A DNA stretch of 64,000 nt from Brachybacterium muris (GCF_016907455.1 NZ_JAFBCB010000001.1:1116001-1180000); one strand, 5' to 3'. Positions 8,655 through 18,516 are shown, numbered from the stretch's first letter. Notes: a model not told the origin generated them from the sequence alone. A program made the numbers and translations.

Positions 8655-9863
8655 ATGAGCAACGATGCGAGCACCCCCTCCGACGACATCATCGACCCCG
8701 CCACCGACAGCAGCGGCACCGCCGGCGGCGGCCCCGAGGGGATCGACGGTTCCACCGGCCAGGTCGTCGAGCAGATGGACCAGGTGGCCGAGTCGATCCA
8801 GCAGGACGAGGGCCCCACCCGCGGCACCCTGCGCGACGTGGCCGATTCCCTGGGCATCTCCAGCGCCGTGGCCCTGCGCGCCCTGCGCGGCACCGACGAC
8901 ATCCGCCCCCAGATGGCCACCCGCGTGCGCGAGGCCGCCGAGAGGCTGCACTTCCCGCTCGAGGAGCTCGCCGACGAGGACTCCCACCACGGCGTGGTCG
9001 CCGTGCTGGTCAACACCATGCGCAACACCTGGATCTCCGACCTGGTGCGCGCCATCCGCATCGAGCTGACCGCCACCGGGCGCTCCGCCGTGGTGGTCCC
9101 CACCCGGCGCCGCGTGCCCGAGTACCCGGTCGCCGCCGATACCGAGGCCATCGAGTCGCTGGTGCGCGTGGGTGTGGACGGCTTCCTGATGATCTCGGAC
9201 CTGGCCGACATGGACAGCGTGCTGGAGGCCACCGGGGACCGCCCCTTCGCGGGGATCGGCTGCTCCCGCGAGTTCGTGGGCCGCTTCGACACCGTGCGCA
9301 TCGACGACGAGGTGGGTCAGGGCCTGCTGGTGGACCACCTGGTGGGCCTGGGCCACACCGAGATCGCCCATGTGGGCGGGGTGGGTGCCGAGGTGGCACG
9401 CGAGCGGGCCGAGGGCTTCCGCAAGGCCATGGAGCGTCACGGCCTGGCCGAGACCGCCCGGGTCGAGCCCGGCGACTTCACCGAGCAGGTGGGGCACACC
9501 GCCGGCTCCATGCTGCTGCGCGGAAGCAAGGTCCCCACCGCCATCACCTGCGCCAACGACCTCACCGCGATCGGTGTGCTCTCCGCCGCCCGGGAGGCAG
9601 GGTACGAGGTGCCCGAGCAGCTGGCCGTGGCCGGGTACGGCAACACCTCGCTGGCCGCCTCCGGTATCGCCCAGCTCACCAGTGTGGACCCCAACTCCGA
9701 CCGCCTCGGTGCCCTCGCCGCCCAGTTCCTGGTGGACCGGGTCTCCGGCCACGAGGGACCCGCCCGTGACGTGGCCGTGGCACCCTCGATCGTGGTGCGT
9801 CGCTCCAGCTCCGCCGGCCCCCGCCCGGCCCAGGAGCGACGCAAGCGCATCTCCGTGGACTGA
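8655..9863 (+). CDS. LacI-family transcriptional regulator
   Basis: A 402-residue regulator. The first 55 residues are an acidic, glycine-rich extension not usual in the family. The LacI-type HTH follows at about 58-80 (TLRDVADSLGISSAVALRALRG), then a hinge helix and a periplasmic-binding-like effector domain to the end, with typical LVDHLVGLGHTEIAHVGG and AVAGYGNTSLAASG segments. It stands alone between the two-component system and the Holin-X gene and has no adjacent sugar transporter, so its targets are elsewhere. A -10-like AT-rich stretch (TTGAATAG) lies just upstream of the start. Confidence 0.92.
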   Translation: MSNDASTPSDDIIDPATDSSGTAGGGPEGIDGSTGQVVEQMDQVAESIQQDEGPTRGTLRDVADSLGISSAVALRALRGTDDIRPQMATRVREAAERLHFPLEELADEDSHHGVVAVLVNTMRNTWISDLVRAIRIELTATGRSAVVVPTRRRVPEYPVAADTEAIESLVRVGVDGFLMISDLADMDSVLEATGDRPFAGIGCSREFVGRFDTVRIDDEVGQGLLVDHLVGLGHTEIAHVGGVGAEVARERAEGFRKAMERHGLAETARVEPGDFTEQVGHTAGSMLLRGSKVPTAITCANDLTAIGVLSAAREAGYEVPEQLAVAGYGNTSLAASGIAQLTSVDPNSDRLGALAAQFLVDRVSGHEGPARDVAVAPSIVVRRSSSAGPRPAQERRKRISVD

Positions 9864-9897
9864 GGTGTGCCCGCCCACCCTGCGGTGGGCGCACACC
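9864..9897 (+). terminator. Hairpin terminator after LacI gene
   Basis: Begins directly after the LacI stop. Arms GGTGTGC plus GCCCACC pair with GGTGGGC plus GCACACC, with a 2-nt bulge and a CTGC loop. No T tract follows, as is common for GC-rich actinobacterial terminators. Confidence 0.65.
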
Positions 9898-9940
9898 CCG
9901 GCACGTCCTGCACGACCTGAACTGTCCCTCCCACCTGCGA

Positions 9941-9952
9941 TAGGCTCCGCTC
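9941..9952 (+). promoter_or_regulatory. Putative -10 element of a leaderless Holin-X transcript
   Basis: TAGGCT at 9941-9946 fits the actinobacterial TANNNT -10 pattern and ends 6 bp before the ATG at 9953. No Shine-Dalgarno sequence is visible between them, which suggests transcription starts at or next to the start codon. The -35 region is not convincing. Confidence 0.45.
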
Positions 9953-10435
9953 ATGATCAACACCACGAACGACCCGAGCACGCCGCCCACCCAGCGGTCC
10001 ATCGGCGAGCTCGTCCAGTCCATCCGCGACGAGCTCCTCGGCGTCGTCCACCACGAGATCGACATCGCCAAGACCGAGGCGAAGTCGATCGCGATTAAGG
10101 CGGGGATCGCCGCCGCGTGCGCCGCGGTGCTGCTGTTCCTGCTCTTGAGTGCCTGGGTGATGCTGCTGTTCTTCTTCGCCACCGGCCTGGAGGCCCTGGG
10201 CATGCCCTACTGGGGTGCCTTCCTCCTGATCGCCGGCGTGTTCCTGCTGCTGAGCGCGATCGCCGGGCTGATCGCCTTCCTCGTCGTCAAGAAGATCAAG
10301 GCGCCCACCACCACGATCGAGACCGCCCAGAACGCGGTGTACGCGGTCCAGGGCAAGCGCCGCAGCAACGCCGTCTCCTACGACGACACCTTCGAGGAGC
10401 TGTACGGCAAGAAGGTCAGCGCCCGCACTGAGTGA
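9953..10435 (+). CDS. Actinobacterial Holin-X (holin superfamily III) membrane protein
   Basis: A 160-residue protein. It has a short amphipathic N-terminus with SIGELVQSIRDELLGVVHHEID, then two membrane helices (about 44-72 and 82-106) joined by GLEALGMPYWG, and a basic cytoplasmic tail containing VYAVQGKRRS. This is the layout of the putative actinobacterial phage-holin-like PF07332 family. Despite the name, these are chromosomal house genes, and no prophage genes surround it. Function is not established. Confidence 0.85.
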   Translation: MINTTNDPSTPPTQRSIGELVQSIRDELLGVVHHEIDIAKTEAKSIAIKAGIAAACAAVLLFLLLSAWVMLLFFFATGLEALGMPYWGAFLLIAGVFLLLSAIAGLIAFLVVKKIKAPTTTIETAQNAVYAVQGKRRSNAVSYDDTFEELYGKKVSARTE

Positions 10436-10513
10436 GCCGGCCCGGTGAGGGTTGCGCCTCCCCTGCACGGCCGGGGAGGCGGGATCGCACGCCAGGGCAG
10501 TACCCTGGTGGGC

Positions 10514-11965
10514 GTGACTCTCCACCTGCACGACACTGCCTCCCGAACCACCGCACCCTTCACCCCGGTGCGTGAGGGGGCGGTGTCGTTGTACGTGTGC
10601 GGACCCACCACCCAGGGGGCCCCGCACCTGGGGCACCTGCGCACCTTCCTCTCCTTCGACGTGCTGGTGCGCTGGCTGGAGCGCAGCGGCTACACCGTCA
10701 CCCACATCCGCAACGTCACCGACATCGACGACAAGATCCTGGTGAAGTCGGCGGAGGCCGGCGCCGAGTGGTGGGCGTGGTCGCTGCGCTTCGAGCGCGA
10801 GTTCCAGGACGTGCTGGACCGCCTGGGCAACCGCCGCCCCACCTACGAGCCCCGCGCCACCGCCCACGTGCCGGAGATGATCGCGCTGATGCAGCGGCTG
10901 ATCGGGCGCGGCCACGCCTATGCCGACGGCAACGGCTCGGTCTACTTCGACGTGGCCTCGCACCCCACCTACGGCTCCCTCACCCGGCAGTCGCTGGAGG
11001 ACATGCAGGACGCCGGTGAGCAGATGGAGCCCGGCAAGCGCGACCGCCGCGACTTCGCCCTGTGGAAGGCGGCCAAGGACACCGAACCGGCCACCGCCTC
11101 CTGGGACACCCCCTTCGGGCGCGGCCGCCCCGGCTGGCACCTGGAGTGCTCCGCGATGAGCCACAAGTACCTGGGGGAGACCTTCGACATCCATGCCGGC
11201 GGCCTGGACCTCCGCTTCCCGCACCACGAGAACGAGCAGGCCCAGTCCCACGCCGCCGGGTACGGCTTCGCCCGCACCTGGATGCACTCCGGGGTGCTCA
11301 CGGTGGACGGACTGAAGATGGGCAAGAGCCTGGACAACTTCGTCACCGCCGCCGACGCCCTGGGCTCCCACCCCACGCCTGCGGTGCGCCTGGCACTGGT
11401 CTCCGGCCACTACCGCGCGACCGTCGAGTACAACGCCACCGCCATGCGGGAGGCCGAGGTGGTGTGGGAGCGATTCGCCTCCACCGCCCGCCGCGCCGCC
11501 GAGCGCCTGGGAGAGAACCCGATGTCGCTGCCCGACGCCGAGGCGGCGGGCCTGGACGAGGTGGAACTGCCCGAGGCGTTCACGTCCGCGATGGACGACG
11601 ACCTGGCCGTCCCCGAGGCACTCGCGGTGATCCACCGGGAGCTCAGCGCCCTGAACACGGCACTGAACACCCCCGGCACCGATGATGCCGCTATCGCCGC
11701 CGGGCTGGGCCGGCTGCGGGCCATGCTGGACGTGCTGGGCCTGGACCCGCTGTCGTCCACCTGGAGCACCGCGGCCGGTGGCTCCGACGTCGAGCACCAG
11801 GCGCTGGATGCCCTGGTGCGATCGCAGCTCACGGCCCGGGCCGCCGCCCGCGCCGCCAAGGACTGGGCCCGCGCCGACGAGATCCGGGACGCCCTCGCGG
11901 CAGCCGGGATCCGCGTCGAGGACGGCCCCGACGGTGCCCGCTGGGCGCTCGTCAGCAACGACTGA
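10514..11965 (+). CDS. cysS: Cysteinyl-tRNA synthetase
   Basis: Charges tRNA-Cys. It is a class I synthetase of 483 residues. Visible marks are the zinc/cysteine-binding CGPTTQGAPHLGHLR (containing the HIGH-equivalent HLGH), the CSAMSHKYLG and HHENEQAQS zinc ligands, and the KMSKS-equivalent KMGKS. GTG 10514 is preferred over the upstream frame because TACCCT at 10501-10506 looks like a -10 placed 7 bp before it and no Shine-Dalgarno exists, suggesting a leaderless transcript. GTG 10508 is an alternative. It precedes rlmB, a pairing common in actinobacteria. Confidence 0.95.
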   Translation: MTLHLHDTASRTTAPFTPVREGAVSLYVCGPTTQGAPHLGHLRTFLSFDVLVRWLERSGYTVTHIRNVTDIDDKILVKSAEAGAEWWAWSLRFEREFQDVLDRLGNRRPTYEPRATAHVPEMIALMQRLIGRGHAYADGNGSVYFDVASHPTYGSLTRQSLEDMQDAGEQMEPGKRDRRDFALWKAAKDTEPATASWDTPFGRGRPGWHLECSAMSHKYLGETFDIHAGGLDLRFPHHENEQAQSHAAGYGFARTWMHSGVLTVDGLKMGKSLDNFVTAADALGSHPTPAVRLALVSGHYRATVEYNATAMREAEVVWERFASTARRAAERLGENPMSLPDAEAAGLDEVELPEAFTSAMDDDLAVPEALAVIHRELSALNTALNTPGTDDAAIAAGLGRLRAMLDVLGLDPLSSTWSTAAGGSDVEHQALDALVRSQLTARAAARAAKDWARADEIRDALAAAGIRVEDGPDGARWALVSND

Positions 11966-12005
11966 GCGCCCCGCGCGCCGATCAACTGAGCGCCCCCCGG
12001 GCGCT
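11961..12005 (+). terminator. Direct repeat and small hairpin after cysS
   Basis: The 12-mer ACTGAGCGCCCC occurs at 11961-11972 (over the cysS stop) and again at 11985-11996. The second copy runs into a perfect hairpin, AGCGCCC, loop CCC, GGGCGCT at 11989-12005, just before the rlmB Shine-Dalgarno GGAGG (12011-12015). It could attenuate read-through or affect rlmB translation; weak evidence. Confidence 0.4.
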
Positions 12006-12019
12006 ATCGAGGAGGAACC

Positions 12020-13000
12020 ATGGCAGGCAACAGCTCGCGCCGAGGCGCAGTGCGCCGGACCAAGAAGGGCGCGACCGTCGGCTCCGGCGGTGTGCGCCGA
12101 CGGGCGCTCGAGGGCAAGGGCCCCACGCCGAAGGCCTCCGACCGGCCCGCCCACAAGGCCTACGCCAAGAAGAGCTCGGCCGGCTCTGCCGGCGACGGCC
12201 GCGCCGGCGCTCGGGGCGGCAAGGTCCGCCGCGACGGGACCCGCCCCGGCAGCGACCAGGTGGCCGGCCGCAACTCCGTGCTGGAGGCACTGCAGGAGGA
12301 CGTCCCCGCCACCCAGCTCACCGTGATGCAGCGCCTGGACATGGACGAGCGGGTGCGGGAGATCCTGCGCCTGGCCGGTGCCCGCAACCTCCCCATTGCC
12401 GAGGCGTCCCGCAGCGACCTCGACAAGATGACCGATCACGCGGTCCACCAGGGGGTCGCGCTGACCATCCCCGCCTACCAGTACGCCGACGTGGAGGAAC
12501 TGCTGGAGATCGCCCGCGACGCCTTCGAGCCGCCGCTGCTGGTGGCCCTGGACGGCATCACCGACCCCCGCAACCTCGGGGCGATCCTGCGTTCGGCCGG
12601 GGCGTTCGGCGCCCACGGCGTGATCATCCCCGAGCGTCGCAGCGCCGGCATGACCGCGAGCGTGTACAAGGTCGCCGCCGGTGCCGCCTCCCGGGTCCGC
12701 GTCGCCCAGGTGACCAACCTCAACCGGGCCCTGGCCTCCCTGAAGGACAAGGGCGTGTTCGTGCTGGGCCTGGACGCCGAGGGCGATGTGGCCACCCGAT
12801 CGCTGGAGCTGGGGACCGAGCCGGCGGTGCTGGTGGTCGGCGCCGAGGGCAAGGGGCTCTCTCGCCTGGCGCGGGAGACCGCCGATCAGGTGGTCTCGAT
12901 CCCGATGGGTGCGGCCACCGAGTCGCTGAATGCGTCCGTCGCCACGGCGATCGCCCTGTACGAGATCGCGGGGGTCCGGGAGCGCCAGGGCCGGGCCTGA
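12020..13000 (+). CDS. rlmB: 23S rRNA (guanosine-2'-O-)-methyltransferase RlmB, TrmH/SpoU family
   Basis: SPOUT-class ribose methyltransferase of 326 residues. A basic low-complexity N-terminus (1-80) is followed by a substrate-binding domain starting VAGRNSVLEAL, then the knotted catalytic domain with DGITDPRNLGAILRSAGAFG, VGAEGKGLSRL and PMGAATESLNASVA, the three SPOUT motifs. GGAGG sits 4 bp before ATG 12020. The basic extension is common in actinobacterial homologues. By family it would modify 23S rRNA; the exact site is inferred. Confidence 0.93.
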   Translation: MAGNSSRRGAVRRTKKGATVGSGGVRRRALEGKGPTPKASDRPAHKAYAKKSSAGSAGDGRAGARGGKVRRDGTRPGSDQVAGRNSVLEALQEDVPATQLTVMQRLDMDERVREILRLAGARNLPIAEASRSDLDKMTDHAVHQGVALTIPAYQYADVEELLEIARDAFEPPLLVALDGITDPRNLGAILRSAGAFGAHGVIIPERRSAGMTASVYKVAAGAASRVRVAQVTNLNRALASLKDKGVFVLGLDAEGDVATRSLELGTEPAVLVVGAEGKGLSRLARETADQVVSIPMGAATESLNASVATAIALYEIAGVRERQGRA

Positions 13001-13017
13001 CCCAGGCGACGGGCATG

Positions 13018-13037
13018 GCCCAGGCGTTGGGCATTTT
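13018..13037 (+). terminator. Rho-independent terminator after rlmB
   Basis: Stem GCCCA/TGGGC with loop GGCGT is followed by ATTTT, the best canonical intrinsic terminator in the window. A related CCCAGGCG unit precedes it at 13001-13008. It separates rlmB from the convergent YczE-like gene, whose stop follows at 13038. Confidence 0.7.
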
Positions 13038-13730
13038 CTAGTCTTCGGGGACGGGATCCCCGGCGGCCGCGGTCCGGGCCACGGGCTGCCCCCGGACGGT
13101 GCGCACCGGGATCGTCACCCACGGCAGCGTCAGCTGGATCACCGGCCCCAGGCCCAGCGCGTAGGCGGCGGTGCCGACGCCGATGGGGCCGCCCAGCAGC
13201 CAGCCGGTGCCCAGCACCGCCACCTCCAGGGCGATCCGGATCGGCCCGACGGGCTTGTCCAGCACCCGGCTGAGTCCCGTCATCAGCCCGTCGCGGGCAC
13301 CGGGCCCCAGCTGGGCGCCGATGTACATGGCGGCGGTGATGCCGTTGACGATCACCCCGATTGCCATCATCGCCGACGCCACCGCCAGGTTCGGTGCGGC
13401 GGGGATCAGCGCCATCCCGATATCGATGCTGACCCCCACCCACAGGGCGTTCAGGACGGTGCCGATGCCCACCCGCTGGCGCAGGGGGATGAAGGCCAGC
13501 AGCACCACGAAGCTCACGGTGATGCTGAGGATCCCCACGGTGGAGCCGATACGCTCGGCCAGGGCGGCGTGCAGCACATCCCACGGGGCACCGCCCAGCC
13601 CCGAGCGCAGCAGCACGGCCAGGGACAGGCCGAAGCCGGTCAGGCCCACCATCAGCAGCAGCAGCCTCGAGGGCAGGTGGTCCACCCGCAGCTGGTCGCG
13701 CAGCGAGAGGTTCTCCAGGGGCGTGCGCAC
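13038..13730 (-). CDS. YczE/YitT-like integral membrane protein
   Basis: A 230-residue membrane protein with about five to six hydrophobic helices. Family-like segments are LLRSGLGGAPWDVLHAALAE near residue 40 and the matching second half IGAQLGPGARDGLMTGLSR. That internal two-fold similarity is typical of the YczE group. Transport substrate unknown. Its start lies 6 bp after the stop of the DUF4032 gene, so the two are probably one operon. Confidence 0.8.
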   Translation of the reverse strand: MRTPLENLSLRDQLRVDHLPSRLLLLMVGLTGFGLSLAVLLRSGLGGAPWDVLHAALAERIGSTVGILSITVSFVVLLAFIPLRQRVGIGTVLNALWVGVSIDIGMALIPAAPNLAVASAMMAIGVIVNGITAAMYIGAQLGPGARDGLMTGLSRVLDKPVGPIRIALEVAVLGTGWLLGGPIGVGTAAYALGLGPVIQLTLPWVTIPVRTVRGQPVARTAAAGDPVPED

Positions 13731-13736
13731 CCCGGC

Positions 13737-14999
13737 TCAGGTCCCCTCGGGCTGGGTGAAGATGGGCAGCGCGGAGGTCTCCGTGGTCACCAGGGACTTC
13801 TCGTCCGGACGGTTGGCCAGCACAGTGTCGATGTAGTCCCGGGTGGCGTCCTCGAAGCTGACGTCGGTGCCCATCCGCTCGGACAGGAACCACTTGTGCT
13901 CCAGCACCTCATGGAAGAACTCCGGCGGCTCCAGCTTGGAGCGCATCCGGCGAGGGATCGCCCGCACTACCGGCTCGTACACGCGCTGCAGCCACTCGTG
14001 GGCCACGAACTCCTCTTCCTCCTCCTGCTGCTCGGTGGCAGCGCGGTAGGAGTCCAGATCGTTCAGCAGGCGGCGCGCCTGGTTCTCCTGCGCGTCGATC
14101 CCGGTCAGCCGCATCAGGCGGCGGGCATGGTGGCCGGCGTCGACCACCTTGGGACGGATCGACAGGGTGGTGCCGTCCAGGTCGGTGGTCATCTCCAGCT
14201 CGCCCACGTCGAAGCCCAGGGAGTTCAGCCTCTCGATGCGCGCGGCCACCCGCCAGCGCTCATCGGCCGAGAACCGCTCCTGGGAGGTGAGGGCATCCCA
14301 CAGGTCGTTGTAGCGGCGCACCAGGTCGTCGCCCACCTCGACCACGTCGGCCTCGGGGTCGAACTGCTCACCGGCCTGCAGGTCCATCAGCTCGCCGATG
14401 ATGTTGGTGCGGGCCAGGTCCAGGTCGTAGGCGCGCTGGCCGTCGGTGAGCTGCTCGTGCAGGCTGCCTGTCTCCACGTCCACGATGTACGCGGCGAAGG
14501 CGCCTGCGTCACGGCGGAACAGGGTGTTGGACAGCGACACGTCTCCCCAGAAGAAGCCCTCCAGGTGCAGGCGCACCAGCAGCACGGCCAGGGCGTCCAG
14601 CAGGCGGTGCGCGGTGCCGGCCTGGGAGACCTGGCTGAACACGGCACGGTAGGGGAGGGAGAACTGCAGGTGGCGGGTGACCAGCACCGCGTCCAACGGG
14701 GTCCCCTCGGGCGTGGAGCGGCCGGAGATCACCGCGAACGGCACCACCGCCGGGATCCCGAGGCGGCCCAGCACTTGCAGCATGTCGTACTCGCGGCGGG
14801 CCAGCGCGTGCTCGATCTCCTTCAGGGCCAGCACACGGCCGGAGATGCGCACGAAGCGCACCACGTGCCGGGAGATGCCGCGGGGGAGGGCGGCCAGGAT
14901 GTCCTCCGGCCAGTCCTCCAACGGGCGTTCCCAGGGCAGGTCCAGCAGGGCCGGATCCGCACGGGACGCAGTGATCTCCAAGGGCGTCATGCCCCCCAT
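13737..14999 (-). CDS. DUF4032 protein with WaaP/Kdo-kinase-like fold
   Basis: A 420-residue protein. The central part resembles a protein-kinase-like lipopolysaccharide kinase: ALKEIEHALARREYDML could supply the ATP lysine and helix C glutamate, and WGDVSLSNTLFRR with IVDVETG match the catalytic-loop and metal-binding positions. The C-terminal half (about 220-420) is the DUF4032 region. Start is ATG 14999 or 14990 (MGGMTP); neither has a well-spaced Shine-Dalgarno. It heads the unit with the YczE-like gene. The family is conserved in actinobacteria and uncharacterised; phosphotransfer activity is inferred only from the motif pattern. Confidence 0.8.
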   Translation of the reverse strand: MGGMTPLEITASRADPALLDLPWERPLEDWPEDILAALPRGISRHVVRFVRISGRVLALKEIEHALARREYDMLQVLGRLGIPAVVPFAVISGRSTPEGTPLDAVLVTRHLQFSLPYRAVFSQVSQAGTAHRLLDALAVLLVRLHLEGFFWGDVSLSNTLFRRDAGAFAAYIVDVETGSLHEQLTDGQRAYDLDLARTNIIGELMDLQAGEQFDPEADVVEVGDDLVRRYNDLWDALTSQERFSADERWRVAARIERLNSLGFDVGELEMTTDLDGTTLSIRPKVVDAGHHARRLMRLTGIDAQENQARRLLNDLDSYRAATEQQEEEEEFVAHEWLQRVYEPVVRAIPRRMRSKLEPPEFFHEVLEHKWFLSERMGTDVSFEDATRDYIDTVLANRPDEKSLVTTETSALPIFTQPEGT

Positions 15000-15044
15000 T
15001 CTGCCCCCCGCGCCACCCGCACCCCAACACCACCCCCGACACGA

Positions 15045-15078
15045 CGACGGGCGCCCGGCAGCAGCCGGACGCCCGTCG
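15045..15078 (-). terminator. Hairpin terminator of the sugar-ATPase gene
   Basis: CGACGGGCG continuing into CCCGGC pairs with GCCGG and CGCCCGTCG across an AGCA loop, with one bulged base. It is downstream of the msmK stop (15095) on the minus strand, before the DUF4032 gene. Confidence 0.7.
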
Positions 15079-15094
15079 CACGGGTCAGGTGAGG

Positions 15095-16180
<1,086 letters not shown>

Positions 16181-16386
16181 GGTGTTTCCCTTCACCGGCA
16201 GGTACGTGCCGGACGGTCCGTTGTGAAGTGCTGCTCACCGGCTGGGGCTCTCGCGAAGGAGGTGCGCCCTTGCACCGGTCGGCCCAGTGTATAACAGTGA
16301 TCGACCGCACCCGGGAACCCGCACCGCGCAGATGACATGTGCTCCGGCATGTGCCCGGGGGTCCGGTGCTCGGGGATACTGCCGGG

Positions 16387-17142
16387 GTGGACATCGCACA
16401 GCTGACCCGGAAGATCCTCGACCGTCGCACCGCCCCTGAGGGGCCGTTGCCCATTGTGCAGGCGGGCCACCCGGCCCTGCGCAGGCGCACCCTCGCCGCG
16501 CAGGGGAGCCTCGATACCGCGCTGCTGCGCGAACTGGTCGAGGCGATGACGGTCACCATGCGCGAGGCCCCCGGGGTGGGTCTCGCCGCCCCGCAGATCG
16601 GGCTGCCGCTGCGGATGTACGTGATCGAGGACCGCTTCGCGCCCGAGGACGAGCCGCAGGATGAACCCGGGGGCGAGCCCGAGGACCAGGCGGGCTCGGC
16701 TGACGCGTCGGTCCTGCACGATCCGCTGGAGCGCCGCCCCGTCCCGCTGCGCGTGTTCCTGGACCCGCAGGTGGAGCTGCTGGGCCAGCAGCACGTGTAC
16801 GCCTGGGAGGGCTGCCTGTCGGTGGATGGCTGGCAGTCGATCGTGTGCCGCTCCCGCCGCGTACGACTGCGGGCGACCGAACTGCTCGCGGACGACACGC
16901 TGCAGGCGATCGACGAGGAGTTCGTGGGATGGCCCGCCCGCATCGTCCAGCACGAGACCGACCACCTGGCCGGGACCCTGTGCCACGACCGTGCCGTGCC
17001 GCGCTCCTTCGTCGATGCCGGGTACACCTCGCTGTACGCCGAGATGCCCGAGGCCGTCCAGCGCCTGGGCCTGGAGGGGGAGATCACGCAGCTCGCGCCC
17101 GGCCAGGTGCTGGTGGAGCGTTCCCCCGGTGAGACGCGATAG
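16387..17142 (+). CDS. def: Peptide deformylase
   Basis: Metal hydrolase that removes the N-formyl group from nascent proteins. It has 251 residues from GTG 16387. All three motifs are present: GVGLAAPQIG, EGCLSV (metal cysteine) and HETDHLAG (HExxH). An acidic insert of about 25 residues (EDEPQDEPGGEPEDQAG) between the first two motifs is longer than usual. GTG 16387 is chosen because GATACT at 16375-16380 is a good -10 only 6 bp upstream, which points to a leaderless mRNA; the upstream ATG 16339 would lie inside the promoter. Confidence 0.92.
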   Translation: MDIAQLTRKILDRRTAPEGPLPIVQAGHPALRRRTLAAQGSLDTALLRELVEAMTVTMREAPGVGLAAPQIGLPLRMYVIEDRFAPEDEPQDEPGGEPEDQAGSADASVLHDPLERRPVPLRVFLDPQVELLGQQHVYAWEGCLSVDGWQSIVCRSRRVRLRATELLADDTLQAIDEEFVGWPARIVQHETDHLAGTLCHDRAVPRSFVDAGYTSLYAEMPEAVQRLGLEGEITQLAPGQVLVERSPGETR

Positions 17143-17181
17143 CTTGACCCTTGCCAACGACCCCCTCGGAAGGAGCCCCCG

Positions 17182-17913
17182 GTGAGCCCCAGCACCCCTG
17201 ATCCGGAGCAGCAGGACACCCTGAGCGACAGCGAGTTCACCCAGCTCGACGAGCGGTGGATGTCGCTGATCGACACCGCCCTGAAGGTGCAGACCTCGCT
17301 GGCCCGCAGCTACGTGACCCGGCTGCGCGCCAAGCACCCCGGTGCCACCCGCGAGGAGCTGCTCGAGCACGTCTCGGACCGTTTCACCAACCTGCTCACC
17401 ATCACCGGTGCGGGTGTGGGCGGCGTGGCCGCTCTGCCCGGTATCGGCACCGCGGTCGCGGTGGGCGTCACCGTGGGCGAGGGCATCTCCTTCGCCGAGG
17501 CGTGCGCGTTCCTCACCCTGGCCGCGGCCGAGATCTACGACGTGGACATGCGCGACCGCCAGACCCGCCACCTGGTGATGACCGCCGTCCTCGGCGGCGA
17601 GCACGGCACCGAGATCATCGCCAAGGCGCTGGGCAAGCAGGGCCTGCAGTGGAACGCCGTCCTGGGCGGAAGCGGCATGGTCCCGAACATCATCAGCAAG
17701 CAGGTCACCCGCTACGTGCGTCGCCGCGTGAGGGCGCGCACCGGTGGCCTGTGGCTGGGACGCCTGCTGCCCTTCGGGGTGGGTGCCGTGATCGGCGGCG
17801 TGGGTTCGCGCACCGTGGCCCGCTCCGTGGTCGAGGCCGTCGAGCAGATCTTCCACCAGGCCCCCACCATCGAGGGTGAGCTGGCCGGGGACCGGCCCTC
17901 CCTGGAGGGCTGA
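17182..17913 (+). CDS. Uncharacterised membrane-associated protein, possibly EcsC-like
   Basis: A 243-residue protein from GTG 17182, preceded by GGAAGGAG. The N-terminal 70 residues are helical and charged. Glycine/alanine-rich hydrophobic stretches follow at about 76-100 (TGAGVGGVAALPGIGTAVAVGV) and near 195-210 (LLPFGVGAVIGGVG), separated by a conserved-looking YDVDMRDRQTRHLVM. The glycine-rich hairpins recall the EcsC family, but I would not assign it firmly. It follows def closely and ends before a strong bidirectional terminator. Function unknown. Confidence 0.75.
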   Translation: MSPSTPDPEQQDTLSDSEFTQLDERWMSLIDTALKVQTSLARSYVTRLRAKHPGATREELLEHVSDRFTNLLTITGAGVGGVAALPGIGTAVAVGVTVGEGISFAEACAFLTLAAAEIYDVDMRDRQTRHLVMTAVLGGEHGTEIIAKALGKQGLQWNAVLGGSGMVPNIISKQVTRYVRRRVRARTGGLWLGRLLPFGVGAVIGGVGSRTVARSVVEAVEQIFHQAPTIEGELAGDRPSLEG

Positions 17914-17943
17914 GCCAGTCCCGGACACGCATCACGTCCGACC

Positions 17944-17985
17944 ACGAAGGAGCCCCCGCGCCACGAGGCACGGGGGCTCCTTCGT
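17944..17985. terminator. Strong bidirectional hairpin terminator
   Basis: A perfect 15-bp stem: ACGAAGGAGCCCCCG (17944-17958) pairs with CGGGGGCTCCTTCGT (17971-17985) across a 12-nt loop. It lies between the convergent 17182-17913 gene and ppa, and would stop transcription from both sides. Confidence 0.85.
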
Positions 17986-18003
17986 CGTCGGCGGCCGGCC
18001 CGC

Positions 18004-18516
18004 TCAGACCTCTCGGGTGAATTCGTTGGCGTGCTCGGTGCCCACGGCGCGCTGGTAGGAGCGTCGGATCTCGGCCTCGGCGTCGGAGCGTCCCTCCCAG
18101 TGGGCGCCCTCCACGCTCTTGCCGGGCTCGAGGTCCTTGTAGACCTCGAAGAAGTGCTGGATCTCCAGGCGGTGGAACTCGGAGACGTCGGTGAGCTCCT
18201 GGCGGCGCACCTGACGGCGGTCACCCACCGGCACCGCGATGATCTTGTCGTCGCCGCCGGCCTCGTCGCGCATCCGGAACATGCCCAGCGCGCGGCAGCG
18301 GATCAGGCAGCCGGGGAAGGTGGGCTCCTCCAGCAGCACCAGGCAGTCCAGCGGGTCCCCGTCCTCGCCGAGGGTGCCCTCGATGAAGCCGTAGTCGTCC
18401 GGGTACCGGGTCGCGGTGAACAGCATCCGGTCCAGGCGGATCCGACCGTTGTGGTGGTCCACCTCGTACTTGTTGCGGTTCCCCCGAGGGATCTCGATGG
18501 TCACGTCGAATTCCAC
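18004..18516 (-). CDS. ppa: Inorganic pyrophosphatase, family I
   Basis: Soluble Mg-dependent hydrolase of pyrophosphate, 170 residues from GTG 18516. It starts [21 protein letters not shown], the standard actinobacterial N-terminus, and contains the signature [10 protein letters not shown] with three metal-binding aspartates plus [16 protein letters not shown] lies 8 bp before the GTG; an ATG at 18570 would add 18 atypical residues. It diverges from dacB with a 68-bp gap. Confidence 0.95.
   Translation of the reverse strand: MEFDVTIEIPRGNRNKYEVDHHNGRIRLDRMLFTATRYPDDYGFIEGTLGEDGDPLDCLVLLEEPTFPGCLIRCRALGMFRMRDEAGGDDKIIAVPVGDRRQVRRQELTDVSEFHRLEIQHFFEVYKDLEPGKSVEGAHWEGRSDAEAEIRRSYQRAVGTEHANEFTREV

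Noticed and set aside
9953-10435. Prophage suggested by the holin-like gene
   Set aside because: No endolysin, integrase, structural or repressor genes are nearby. Holin-X family proteins are ordinary chromosomal genes in actinobacteria.
9437-12616. A 1,059-codon open frame on the minus strand
   Set aside because: It lies wholly antisense to the LacI, Holin-X, cysS and rlmB genes. Its translation is rich in Gly, Val, His and Gln without domains, the usual shadow of GC-rich coding DNA.
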